Origin: an uncultured Lachnospiraceae bacterium
GTDB lineage: Bacteria > Bacillota > Clostridia > Lachnospirales > Lachnospiraceae
Direction of reading: 5' to 3'
NCBI GenBank assembly: GCA_910579395.1
Contig: CAJTUC010000012.1
Location: 1 to 64,000 of the forward strand
DNA length: 64,000 nucleotides
Under the pieces are notes generated by a model. The model did not search any database. It was given only the letters and a program-made list of their open reading frames with translations, and was not told the DNA's origin. Of the stretch, positions 43,279-51,064 are shown one piece after another. Position 1 is the first letter of the stretch, and every line of letters begins with the position of its first letter. A program made the position numbers and the translations under genes.

Positions 43279-44602
43279 GAGCTGCTTCTTCCTTTATCCG
43301 TTTCATATGTTCCTTTATTTTCACTTCATATCCGTTTCCCGAAGGACTGTAAAACTCTTTTCCATTCAATTCGTAAGGCAGATACTGCTGCTTCACATAA
43401 TGATTCGGATAATCATGTGCGTATTTATATCCAATCCCATGTCCAAGCTTCGCGGCGCCTTTGTAATGCGCATCCTGCAAATGCGTCGGAATCGGGAGAT
43501 TTCCTGTCTGCTGCACGGTTTCCATTACCTCGAAAATCGCCTGACTGCTGGCGTTGCTCTTAGGTGCACAGGCTACATAGGCCGCCGCCTGCGCCAATAT
43601 GATCTGTGCTTCCGGCATTCCGACCCTTTCCACCGCAAGGGATGCACTGACCGCTACAGTCAAAGCGTTCGGATCCGCGTTGCCTACATCTTCCGCGGCG
43701 CATATCATGATTCTTCTGGCAATGAATGTTACACTTTCCCCCGCATAGAGCATCCTTCCCAGATAATAAACCGCCGCATCCGGGTCGGAGCCCCGCATAC
43801 TTTTGATAAAAGCGGATATCGTATCGTAATGATTATCTCCGGTCTTGTCATAGCGGATGACCCTTTTCTGGATGCACTCCTGCGCTACTTCCAACGTTAA
43901 ATGAATCTTGCCGTCCCCGCTTCTTTCAGTCGTCATCACGCCGAGTTCCACCGCATTCAGCGCATGTCTTGCATCGCCCCCGGAAAGTTCCGCAAGGAAC
44001 TGCAGCGCCTCCTCATCGATGACCGCATCGTAGGCTCCCATCCCTTTTTCCTTATCATATACCGCACGCATAAGGAGCGTCTTGATATCTTCCCGCGATA
44101 ACGGCTTCAATTCAAATACAATAGAACGGGATATCAATGCGCCGTTTACCTCAAAATACGGATTTTCTGTCGTCGCACCGATCAGAATGATTGTCCCATC
44201 CTCCACAAAAGGAAGCAGATAATCCTGCTGCCCCTTATTGAAACGATGGATTTCATCTATAAAAAGAATCGTTTTCCTGCCATACATGCCGCCGATGTTC
44301 TTCGCCTGCTCCACCACGGCTTCCATGTCCTTTTTCCCCGCCACCGTCGCATTGATCTGCGTAAATTCCGCACTCGTCGTATTGGCGATGACCTTGGCCA
44401 GCGTCGTCTTGCCGGTTCCCGGCGGTCCGTAAAAAATAATAGAGCTGAGCTTATCTGCCTGAATGGCGCGGTAAAGCAGTTTGTCCTTTCCGATAATGTG
44501 CTGCTGCCCCACCACCTCATCCAACGTCAAAGGTCTCAGCCTCGCTGCCAGAGGGGACTCCTTCTCCATATTCGTATTTCTCATGTATTCAAACAAATCC
44601 AT
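43265..44602 (-). CDS. rarA: replication-associated recombination protein RarA
   Basis: The 445-residue AAA+ ATPase acts at stalled replication forks. It shows Walker A GPPGTGKTT (59-67), Walker B ILFIDEIHRFNK, sensor 1 IGATTENPYFEVN and the C-terminal tetramer domain (MRGSDPDAAVYYLGRMLYAG; YPNHYVKQQYLP). ATG 44602 (MDLFEYMRN) gives the standard family N-terminus, although its ribosome site is weak; TTG 44623 is possible. Confidence 0.94.
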   Translation of the reverse strand: MDLFEYMRNTNMEKESPLAARLRPLTLDEVVGQQHIIGKDKLLYRAIQADKLSSIIFYGPPGTGKTTLAKVIANTTSAEFTQINATVAGKKDMEAVVEQAKNIGGMYGRKTILFIDEIHRFNKGQQDYLLPFVEDGTIILIGATTENPYFEVNGALISRSIVFELKPLSREDIKTLLMRAVYDKEKGMGAYDAVIDEEALQFLAELSGGDARHALNAVELGVMTTERSGDGKIHLTLEVAQECIQKRVIRYDKTGDNHYDTISAFIKSMRGSDPDAAVYYLGRMLYAGESVTFIARRIMICAAEDVGNADPNALTVAVSASLAVERVGMPEAQIILAQAAAYVACAPKSNASSQAIFEVMETVQQTGNLPIPTHLQDAHYKGAAKLGHGIGYKYAHDYPNHYVKQQYLPYELNGKEFYSPSGNGYEVKIKEHMKRIKEEAAHESK

Positions 44603-44642
44603 ACCGGCTATGTACGCTTTCAAATTTTTTTCAATATATTAT

Positions 44643-44665
44643 ATCATGAATCAGAGATTCATGAT
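44643..44665. promoter_or_regulatory. perfect palindrome upstream of rarA
   Basis: ATCATGAATC-AGA-GATTCATGAT is a 10-3-10 inverted repeat 41 bases before the rarA start, in the 274-base divergent region shared with a GNAT gene. It could be an operator or an mRNA hairpin. The remaining gap contains no ORF. Confidence 0.5.
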
Positions 44666-44876
44666 CAGCATTCGCCGTTCGTCGAACATACAAGCATGCT
44701 CTCCTCACTAACGCTCATTGTTCATTCTATCATCATAAAGCAAAAAGCGCAAATATAATATCTTCCATTCCTCATTCATTTATTCTCCTGCCAATTTTGC
44801 GTTGTACTTTCCGCCAGCACATGATACACTGAAAAACAGAAACAAAATAACCACCTGACTTTCAAGGAGAGATCAC

Positions 44877-45440
44877 ATGAAAATCTATGATAAATTTCCA
44901 ACCTTTGAAAACGATGAACTTCTACTGCGCCCTGTTGGAAAAGAGGATTGTACGGATTTGTTAGCGGTATACAGCGACAAGAACGCTCTGCCGTTTTTTA
45001 ACAGCGATAATTGTGATGGGGATAATTTTTATTATCCGACAATAGAACGGATGAACGATGCCCTCCTTTTCTGGCAGTCCGCCTATGAAAATAAGTGGTT
45101 CGCAAGATGGGCCGTCGTAGAGAAAGCAGATTCCAAAGTAATCGGCACGATTGAATTATGCCGCCGTGCCTCCAATGATGTTTTTAACGGCGCCGCGATT
45201 CTGCGAATCGATGTAAGAAGCGATCGTGAGAAAGAAGATTGCCTGCTCCGCATCGGTTCTCTCATCGTCCCGCCGACTTATGAGCTTTTTGAATGTAAAA
45301 CGATCATTACGAAAGCTCCCGTTTATGCGATTGAAAGAATCAGCGCACTTCAAAAGCTGGGATTTCAGAAGTCTGAGCATTTCTTGATCGGAAAGACCGG
45401 GTACGCTTATGATGGATATTGGAGCATCGAATCGCTTTAG
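44877..45440 (+). CDS. GNAT family N-acetyltransferase
   Basis: The 187-residue protein has the GNAT layout: ENDELLLRPVGKEDCTDLLA at the start, WAVVEKADSKVIGTIELC in the core sheet and a late IERISALQKLGFQKSEHFLI helix. The acetyl-CoA P-loop is not the classic RxxGxG/A; LRIDVRSDREKEDCLLRIGS takes its place, so activity or substrate may be unusual. GGAGAG precedes ATG 44877. Single gene, substrate unknown. Confidence 0.82.
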   Translation: MKIYDKFPTFENDELLLRPVGKEDCTDLLAVYSDKNALPFFNSDNCDGDNFYYPTIERMNDALLFWQSAYENKWFARWAVVEKADSKVIGTIELCRRASNDVFNGAAILRIDVRSDREKEDCLLRIGSLIVPPTYELFECKTIITKAPVYAIERISALQKLGFQKSEHFLIGKTGYAYDGYWSIESL

Positions 45441-45495
45441 GCCTTTTCCAAATCCCGGCTGACAGAATACTCGCAAAACGGGAGCATAATCCTAT

Positions 45496-46932
45496 TTATC
45501 GGTAAATTCCGAATACAGGCATCTTGAGGGTTTCTGTTTCTTCTATGTTTTCTGAATCCGTGGCATGCCCGAGCGTCAGAGATACGGTCTTATCGCTGTA
45601 TTCTCCCGTATCCGGAACCTTCAGCGTAATCTCCACGGTTTCTCCGGCTGCATAATATTGAAGAATCTCCTGTAGTTCTTCGACACCAGTAACGGTCCTG
45701 CCGTCAAATTCTGTGATAACATCACCCTTTGCGATACCCGCCTCTTCCGCGGCGCCGCCCGCTGTTACATCCGCAATAAAGACACCTGCAGGAATCCCGT
45801 AAATCTGGCTGACGGATTCATCAACGGTGACTCCGGAAATACCGATGTTAGACTTTCTGCTTTCCTCCACTTTTGTCCGGGATGTTTCGTTCATCAAAGT
45901 TTCGATGATATCAGAAACCCCGGAAATTGGAATCGCATAGCCCATACCCTCCACTTCTGTGCTGGACATTTTTGCAGAGTTAATGCCAACCACTTCACCG
46001 TTCATATTGACCAGCGCACCGCCGCTGTTTCCGGGATTGATCGCCGCATCCGTCTGGATATAGGTCGGCATCTCTTCATCGCCTGTGGAAGTATTGACCA
46101 TACTGTTCCCGTCGTTGATCGTACGATTTTTAGCGCTTACGATACCTGTGGTCACGGACTGTCCATAGCCAAGGGCATTGCCGATAGCAACCACCTGTTC
46201 GCCCACCTTTAGCGCATCGGAGTCTCCGATAGCCGCAATCTTGATCTGTGCCATCGTGTCCGTTGAAATACTGTTCAGCGGAATCGCAATGACAGCAAGA
46301 TCATTGACAGAGTCCGTACCCTTTATATCGGCTTCATACGCCTGATCATCAATGAAGCAGACAGAAATCGTATCTGCATTTTCCACAACATGACAATTTG
46401 TGACGATCAGCAGCTCATCCTCATTTTTTCCAATAATAAAGCCGGAACCGGCGCTTTCCGTTTCCATAAGCTGCGAACGGCCTCCGTAACCGAACATACT
46501 GAAATAATTCCTGATTTCCTGAACGGATTTATTGGTAATGGAAACAATAGAAGGCATCACGGATTCCGCAATATCCGAAACATCCAGGCTCCCTCTTTCC
46601 GTCTCCATTGCGGAAAGCGCTGTAGTCTGCAGCTCATTTTGCAATTCCTGCCCGCCGGACGGGGAAGTCTTGCTCAACGTGCCGTCTTTAGCCGATACGG
46701 TATAAGAGGTATAGCCGGCGGCATAGTTCATCGCCTGAAAAGTTCCTGCCGCTACACTCCCAAACAGAACAGCGCTTAAAGCGATCGCACCAATCTTCTT
46801 TACGACGCGCCCTGTCCTGCCGCTGCGCTGCTTTTCTACTTTCGGTGCAGGAGCCTGATTCCATTCACCGCTTTGGCTGCTGTGCTGATACATTTTATCT
46901 CTGTTTTCAAAATCGTTAGGATACCCTGACAT
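45496..46932 (-). CDS. htrA: HtrA/DegP-type membrane-anchored serine protease
   Basis: The 478-residue protease has a cytoplasmic N-terminus, one membrane helix (KKIGAIALSAVLFGSVAAGT, about 45-64), a trypsin-like domain with His181 (VTNCHVVENAD), Asp211 (SVNDLAVIAI) and Ser303 (NPGNSGGALV), and a C-terminal PDZ domain (GVFIADVTAGGAAEEAGIAK). It degrades misfolded proteins outside the membrane. ATG 46932 follows AAGGAG by eight bases. Phased direct repeats in its promoter suggest control by an OmpR-type envelope-stress regulator, as with CssR in B. subtilis. Confidence 0.95.
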   Translation of the reverse strand: MSGYPNDFENRDKMYQHSSQSGEWNQAPAPKVEKQRSGRTGRVVKKIGAIALSAVLFGSVAAGTFQAMNYAAGYTSYTVSAKDGTLSKTSPSGGQELQNELQTTALSAMETERGSLDVSDIAESVMPSIVSITNKSVQEIRNYFSMFGYGGRSQLMETESAGSGFIIGKNEDELLIVTNCHVVENADTISVCFIDDQAYEADIKGTDSVNDLAVIAIPLNSISTDTMAQIKIAAIGDSDALKVGEQVVAIGNALGYGQSVTTGIVSAKNRTINDGNSMVNTSTGDEEMPTYIQTDAAINPGNSGGALVNMNGEVVGINSAKMSSTEVEGMGYAIPISGVSDIIETLMNETSRTKVEESRKSNIGISGVTVDESVSQIYGIPAGVFIADVTAGGAAEEAGIAKGDVITEFDGRTVTGVEELQEILQYYAAGETVEITLKVPDTGEYSDKTVSLTLGHATDSENIEETETLKMPVFGIYR

Positions 46933-46990
46933 AGACTTCACTCCTTTTCCATAATCTAATATGTTGCTGTCTGCTTAATGCTATGATCAG

Positions 46991-47053
46991 AGTATAGAAA
47001 AAAAATGTGATAAATCTGCGGTGTTTTTGTGATAAATCTGCGATAAAACTGCG
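46991..47053 (-). promoter_or_regulatory. htrA promoter with phased direct repeats
   Basis: TATACT lies at 46991-46996 (minus sense) but no good -35 box exists. Instead CGCAGATTTATCACA occurs twice, at 47006-47020 and 47028-47042, exactly 22 bases apart, with a weaker third copy 11 bases further. Repeats on one face of the helix covering the -35 place are typical for activators of the OmpR family. Confidence 0.65.
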
Positions 47054-47104
47054 AAAAAAGTGTGAAAAGCAACGCCCGGACTGAGCCAAAATACATGAAT
47101 CGTC

Positions 47105-48268
47105 TTAATACCACCGCACCATCGGCAGTTCATTATTTACGCCATTTGTAAACAATATCTGGTGCAGGTCAATAATACCGTTATGAAATGTTGCCGCACA
47201 GGCTGACAGATACAAACGCCACATACGGATGAACCTCTCGTCAAACATCTGCCGGACTTCCTCGAGGTGTTCCTCGAAATTCTTTTCCCAGCACAGCAAA
47301 GTGCGGTTATAATGAAGCCGGAGATTTTCTACATCAAGCGTATGAAAATCGTTCTCTGCCGCGCAGGAGACCATCTCCCGCAGACTCGGCACTATCCCGC
47401 CCGGAAAAATATATTTCCTGATCCACGCGTCACCGGCATGTTCTTTCAGTCCGCTGATAAAATGAAGCAAAAACATGCCGCCCGGCTTCATCACTTTTTT
47501 TGCACAGTCCATAAACAGCTGATAGTTATCACGTCCTACATGTTCTACCATCCCAACGCTCACAACACGGTCAAATTCTTTTCCGTATTTCGGCAGATCA
47601 CGATAATCCATCAATTCTACCGTAAGCTGTCCCTCCAGATGTTCCGCCTCAATCCGCCGTTGAAACTCCCTGTACTGTTCTTTACTCAGCGTAATCCCCG
47701 TTCCATGTACGCCATATTTTTTGACCGCTTCAATCAAAAGAAAGCCCCATCCACAGCCAATATCGAGCAGAGACATTCCCTCACTCAGATACAGTTTTTT
47801 AAGAATATGGTCTACCTTGTTGAGCTGTGCCTGATATAGCGTATCTTCCTCATGTAAAAAATAACCGCAGGAATAACTCATCGTTTCATCAAGCCATAAT
47901 TTATAAAAGTCATTTCCGATATCATAATGGCTTTGCACCTCCTTCTGCTGGTTCTTTTTCGCCGTCGAGCTGCGCATGATCTTCTTTAATGCAGACTCAT
48001 CCGTAGAAAATTTCCCTATTTGTCCCAAGAAATGGTCCAATGCGAAATACAAATCCCCCTCGATTTCCAAATCCCTGTTCATATACGCTTCTCCGAGGGC
48101 GATGGATGTGCTCATCGTCAAAGCGGATAAGGGGATTTCCCTGTGGAAGATTACCGTAAAGACCGGTTCCCCATCACCGATTCGATGTTTTTTCCCGCTT
48201 ATTACTACATTGAAAGGATGCTGGTCAAATTTTCTCAAAAAAGATGTCAGTACATTTTCCTGTAACAT
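47105..48268 (-). CDS. cfa: cyclopropane-fatty-acyl-phospholipid synthase family methyltransferase
   Basis: The 387-residue SAM-dependent enzyme adds a methylene bridge to unsaturated membrane lipids. It has VQSHYDIGNDFYKLWLDETM, MSYSCGYF, the SAM site LLDIGCGWGFL, FDRVVSVGMVEHVG and the C-terminal YNRTLLCWEKNFE and WRLYLSACAATFHNG stretches of Cfa. A strong AAAGGAGG precedes ATG 48268. The neighbour htrA also concerns membrane stress, but the promoters look separate. Confidence 0.95.
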   Translation of the reverse strand: MLQENVLTSFLRKFDQHPFNVVISGKKHRIGDGEPVFTVIFHREIPLSALTMSTSIALGEAYMNRDLEIEGDLYFALDHFLGQIGKFSTDESALKKIMRSSTAKKNQQKEVQSHYDIGNDFYKLWLDETMSYSCGYFLHEEDTLYQAQLNKVDHILKKLYLSEGMSLLDIGCGWGFLLIEAVKKYGVHGTGITLSKEQYREFQRRIEAEHLEGQLTVELMDYRDLPKYGKEFDRVVSVGMVEHVGRDNYQLFMDCAKKVMKPGGMFLLHFISGLKEHAGDAWIRKYIFPGGIVPSLREMVSCAAENDFHTLDVENLRLHYNRTLLCWEKNFEEHLEEVRQMFDERFIRMWRLYLSACAATFHNGIIDLHQILFTNGVNNELPMVRWY

Positions 48269-48358
48269 TTGAAATTCCTCCTTTACTTCCCATCATTTAT
48301 GATAACGTATCGTTCCGCATACATTATCAGCCTTTCCTTTATTCTGATTCATTATTCC

Positions 48359-48432
48359 GGGTAATTGCGAAATGCAGGATTCCAAGATAGCACCCTTCTT
48401 GTGATTGTCTATTTTGTACAACGGAAGACTTC
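48359..48432. repeat. remnant of a long palindromic element (arm of copy F type)
   Basis: GGTAATTGCGAAA followed by TTGTGATTGTCTATTTTGTA and CAACGGAAGACTTC repeats the arm of element F almost base for base, and ATAGCACCC also matches its inside. The core and the other arm are missing. Only one half remains. Confidence 0.65.
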
Positions 48433-48849
48433 ACTTCAAAAGACGGCACAGAAAAACCGCTATCGGCTGGCAATATGTATGTAGTTATGGTATTCTATGA
48501 GAAATACAGATTGGGAATTTTAGAGGAAAAAGAATGTCAAAAGATTTCAATATACGCTCATTGATTTTACCATTTACGATTGGCATTGTTTTGGGTAGAT
48601 GATAAAAGGCATTCTGCAAGAATAATTGCTTCATTACCTTTTACAATCTTCTTTACCGAATGGTATTTAACTGCTTATATGAACCAGTATTGGACTGCTA
48701 AAAATATATGATTGTTATTTATTGCTTTCGATCATATTGATATGCTTAATACAGGCAGAAATCATTTTAAACCCATACGAACTGCTGCTAAATATATAAT
48801 TTCGGTTCTCAGGAGAAGTCAAATTGCTATCAGGACCTCCTCTTGCTTT
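48433..48849. other. decayed intergenic region
   Basis: Apart from the short broken plus-strand frame at 48534-48711, this stretch has no supported gene. A longer plus-strand frame from 48712 is the shadow of the MBL hydrolase gene. Confidence 0.5.
48534..48711 (+). pseudogene. broken small membrane protein gene
   Basis: ATG 48534 behind AGAGGAAAA reads MSKDFNIRSLILPFTIGIVL and then GR and stop at 48602. A hydrophobic reading (RIIASLPFTIFFTEWYLTAY and on, ending at 48711) follows in a shifted frame. Together they look like a small two-helix membrane protein with a frameshift or deletion. Family not recognised. Confidence 0.4.
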
Positions 48850-49656
48850 TCATTTTTCTATCAAAATACGCTCCAAGTCATCCGGTATATACAGTTTCCC
48901 ATGAAAATACCGGCTGCCCTCTTCCGTATACAGCCTTTTTCTGTCCGGCAGATTCCTGTCCTCTGTATGATAAAGAATCAGATTTTTCACGCCGAGCTCT
49001 TCGGCAATCTCGCAGGCATCTTTGACCGTCGAATGATGTTTCTCATAAGGGGAAAAGATGTCCGCCTGCGTATACAGACAAAAGGCCTCATGCAGAAGCC
49101 ACGCGCTGTTTTCCACATACGCCTTCACACAGGGATTATAAGGTTCATCACCGCAGCAGGTCAGTTTTTCCCCGTTGTCCAGTTCCATACAGAAACCGAA
49201 CTGTTTATCTTTCGTGGAATGGATATCAAAAAAGGTTACTTTTCTGCCCAGGATATACCGCCTTTCACCATCCTTCACGACAATAAAATGAATATGCTCC
49301 GTTACAAAACGAAACTGCTCCTTCCAAAGCAGTTCCCGCAGCATATTTTTGAGCAGGACAATGACTTCTTCATGCCCATAAATATTCACATCCTCTATAT
49401 GCCGCCTTTTGCCGCCGCTCTGGCAGATTTTACGGACTACCCAGATGATTCCCAGCAAATGGTCTATATGCTTATGGGTGACAAAAATTTCATGGATATC
49501 CATACAGTCATATCCGGTCTCTTTTAATTGGCGCAGTATCGTATTTCCACCGCCGCCGTCAATCAAAAAATGCCCTTCCCCGTCGCTTAGCATAAAACAG
49601 GTATTATAGCATTCCGTTACCATTGCATTTCCCGTGCCGAACATTGTAATTTCCAT
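48850..49656 (-). CDS. MBL-fold metal-dependent hydrolase (RNase Z-like)
   Basis: The 268-residue protein has the metallo-beta-lactamase metal motif VTHKHIDHLLG (HxHxDH), LIDGGGGNT before it, and later HEAFC and ILYHTED histidines. The compact layout with FGTGNAMVTECYNTCFML at the N-terminus resembles RNase Z-like and phosphodiesterase-like members. The real substrate cannot be told. The downstream flank is the decayed 48.4-48.8 kb region. Confidence 0.88.
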   Translation of the reverse strand: MEITMFGTGNAMVTECYNTCFMLSDGEGHFLIDGGGGNTILRQLKETGYDCMDIHEIFVTHKHIDHLLGIIWVVRKICQSGGKRRHIEDVNIYGHEEVIVLLKNMLRELLWKEQFRFVTEHIHFIVVKDGERRYILGRKVTFFDIHSTKDKQFGFCMELDNGEKLTCCGDEPYNPCVKAYVENSAWLLHEAFCLYTQADIFSPYEKHHSTVKDACEIAEELGVKNLILYHTEDRNLPDRKRLYTEEGSRYFHGKLYIPDDLERILIEK

Positions 49657-49693
49657 CGGTGTGATAAATTCCTTTCGTTCTCTCCTGCCGCAA

Positions 49694-50126
49694 TCAGCTT
49701 TTCTTTTCCAGGTATTTTTTCAAATTCTCCCTGATATCGGCCAGTGTGATCGATCTTAACTCCTGTTCCATCGCCGTCTGAACTCGAATCAGCTTATCAT
49801 CCAGGACATTATGAATATTCCTTCCTACCGGACAGTCCGGGCTTGGATTTTCATGGAAATGAAACAGCGTATTTTCCTCGATGCAATCCACCGACCTATA
49901 AATATCAAAAAGTGTTATCTCGTCCAAAGGTACTGCGATGACCGCTCCGCCCGGCCCCCTTTTTACTTCTATCAGTCCCGCTTCTTTTAACCGGGCCAAA
50001 AGCTTCCGGATGATAACGGGATTGACATTGATGCTGGAAGCCAGAAAATCACCGGTAATCTTATATTCATCTTTAAATATATACCAGCATATGGATGGCT
50101 ATCGTAAACCGGCCTGAAATCTGCAT
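49694..50126 (-). pseudogene. Rrf2-family regulator, frameshifted near its N-terminus
   Basis: ATG 50126 (GGAG seven bases ahead) reads MQISGRFTIAIHMLVYI and stops at once. In the next frame FKDEYKITGDFLASSINVNP then VIIRKLLARLKEAGLIEVKR continue the Rrf2 winged helix to the stop at 49694. The break lies in a short AT run near 50077-50084. One cysteine (PDCPVG) remains of the possible cluster ligands. The remaining long frame begins at a TTG near 49999 and lacks the recognition helix. Either a pseudogene or a slippage-controlled gene. Confidence 0.75.
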
Positions 50127-50216
50127 TCCGCGTCTCCATTCCTGCTCAGCCCGCGATATTGGAGCACAAGCTTTTTTGTTTATCATCATATACCGATGTT
50201 AATGTAATGTCATTAG

Positions 50217-50822
50217 TTACATTTTATCAGGCTGCTGCCCGTCATGCGCCTTCCACTGGCATTCCAGTATCTGCATATTCGAAAAAACTGCCTTGAACGA
50301 GGAATCTTCCGGCGAGCAGGCATAAATGCCAAACCGTATCTTCCCTTTTCCACCGTGCATATGGCAGATACGCATCTGATTAAAGGTTATCCCATCCGCG
50401 GAACACTCGATACAATAATCGTCTTCTCTCCGGCTGAACCGGTACCACATTGATTTTACCGAGGCGTCGATTACCGTCGTTGCCCAGTCAGAATACCCAT
50501 GATTCGTTACCACGCTTCCCAAATGCTGATATTCATCGTTTTCATATTCGATGGAGCCTTTTAACCAGTTTTCACTGTCCAGGTACATAACAATACCACA
50601 CTGGTCGAATCTGTGATGACTTTCTTCAAATTCCGTTTTCACAACAAAACTGAAATAGGGTTCTTCCGTTTCCATCTGCAGAACAGGCGCATTATCATTC
50701 TGAAAGTGATAATAGGTTCTCTGCCACAGGTCCGTATGCGGTCTCGTGACGACCTCAATCGTATCATGGCTTATTTTGCAGCTTTCCGGTTCCCTCGTCC
50801 ATTTGAATTTTGTTAAATCCAT
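50217..50822 (-). CDS. DUF1349 family protein
   Basis: The 201-residue protein matches DUF1349, a concanavalin-like beta-sandwich: KISHDTIEVVTRPHTDLWQR, FEESHHRFDQCGIVMYLDSE, NWLKGSIEYENDEYQHLGSV. Members are thought to bind carbohydrates or act in sugar metabolism as regulators; no activity is proven. No signal peptide is present. ATG 50822 is preferred over 50834, which abuts the GGAAAGGG site. Confidence 0.88.
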   Translation of the reverse strand: MDLTKFKWTREPESCKISHDTIEVVTRPHTDLWQRTYYHFQNDNAPVLQMETEEPYFSFVVKTEFEESHHRFDQCGIVMYLDSENWLKGSIEYENDEYQHLGSVVTNHGYSDWATTVIDASVKSMWYRFSRREDDYCIECSADGITFNQMRICHMHGGKGKIRFGIYACSPEDSSFKAVFSNMQILECQWKAHDGQQPDKM

Positions 50823-50920
50823 TTTTATGACCATCCCTTTCCTTAACCTGCTACGTTCTGTTCTTCCTTAATCTGTATATCATGGTATAACGCTGTCAAT
50901 GTAATGTCAATCAGTTCATT

Positions 50921-51064
50921 TCATCCGTTTTCGCCGCAGGAACTGCAATGAATGCCATAGCGTCGGTTCGACGCGCACCAATATAACGTTTCTTCCGTAT
51001 ATCCGCGCGCAATGACCAATGCAGAGGCAAGTGCAGCAGTGAATCTGTCCGATTCCGCACTCAC
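50921..51064 (-). CDS. candidate small protein at the end of the Mrp operon
   Basis: A GTG at 51064 overlaps the stop of the last antiporter gene (GTGA) and opens a 47-residue frame: SAESDRFTAALASALVIARG, then YTEETLYWCASNRRYGIHCS and SCGENG. The composition is protein-like, with a CxxSxxC-like end, but there is no independent ribosome site and I know no family for it. The rest of the 225-base gap holds nothing visible. Confidence 0.3.
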   Translation of the reverse strand: MSAESDRFTAALASALVIARGYTEETLYWCASNRRYGIHCSSCGENG

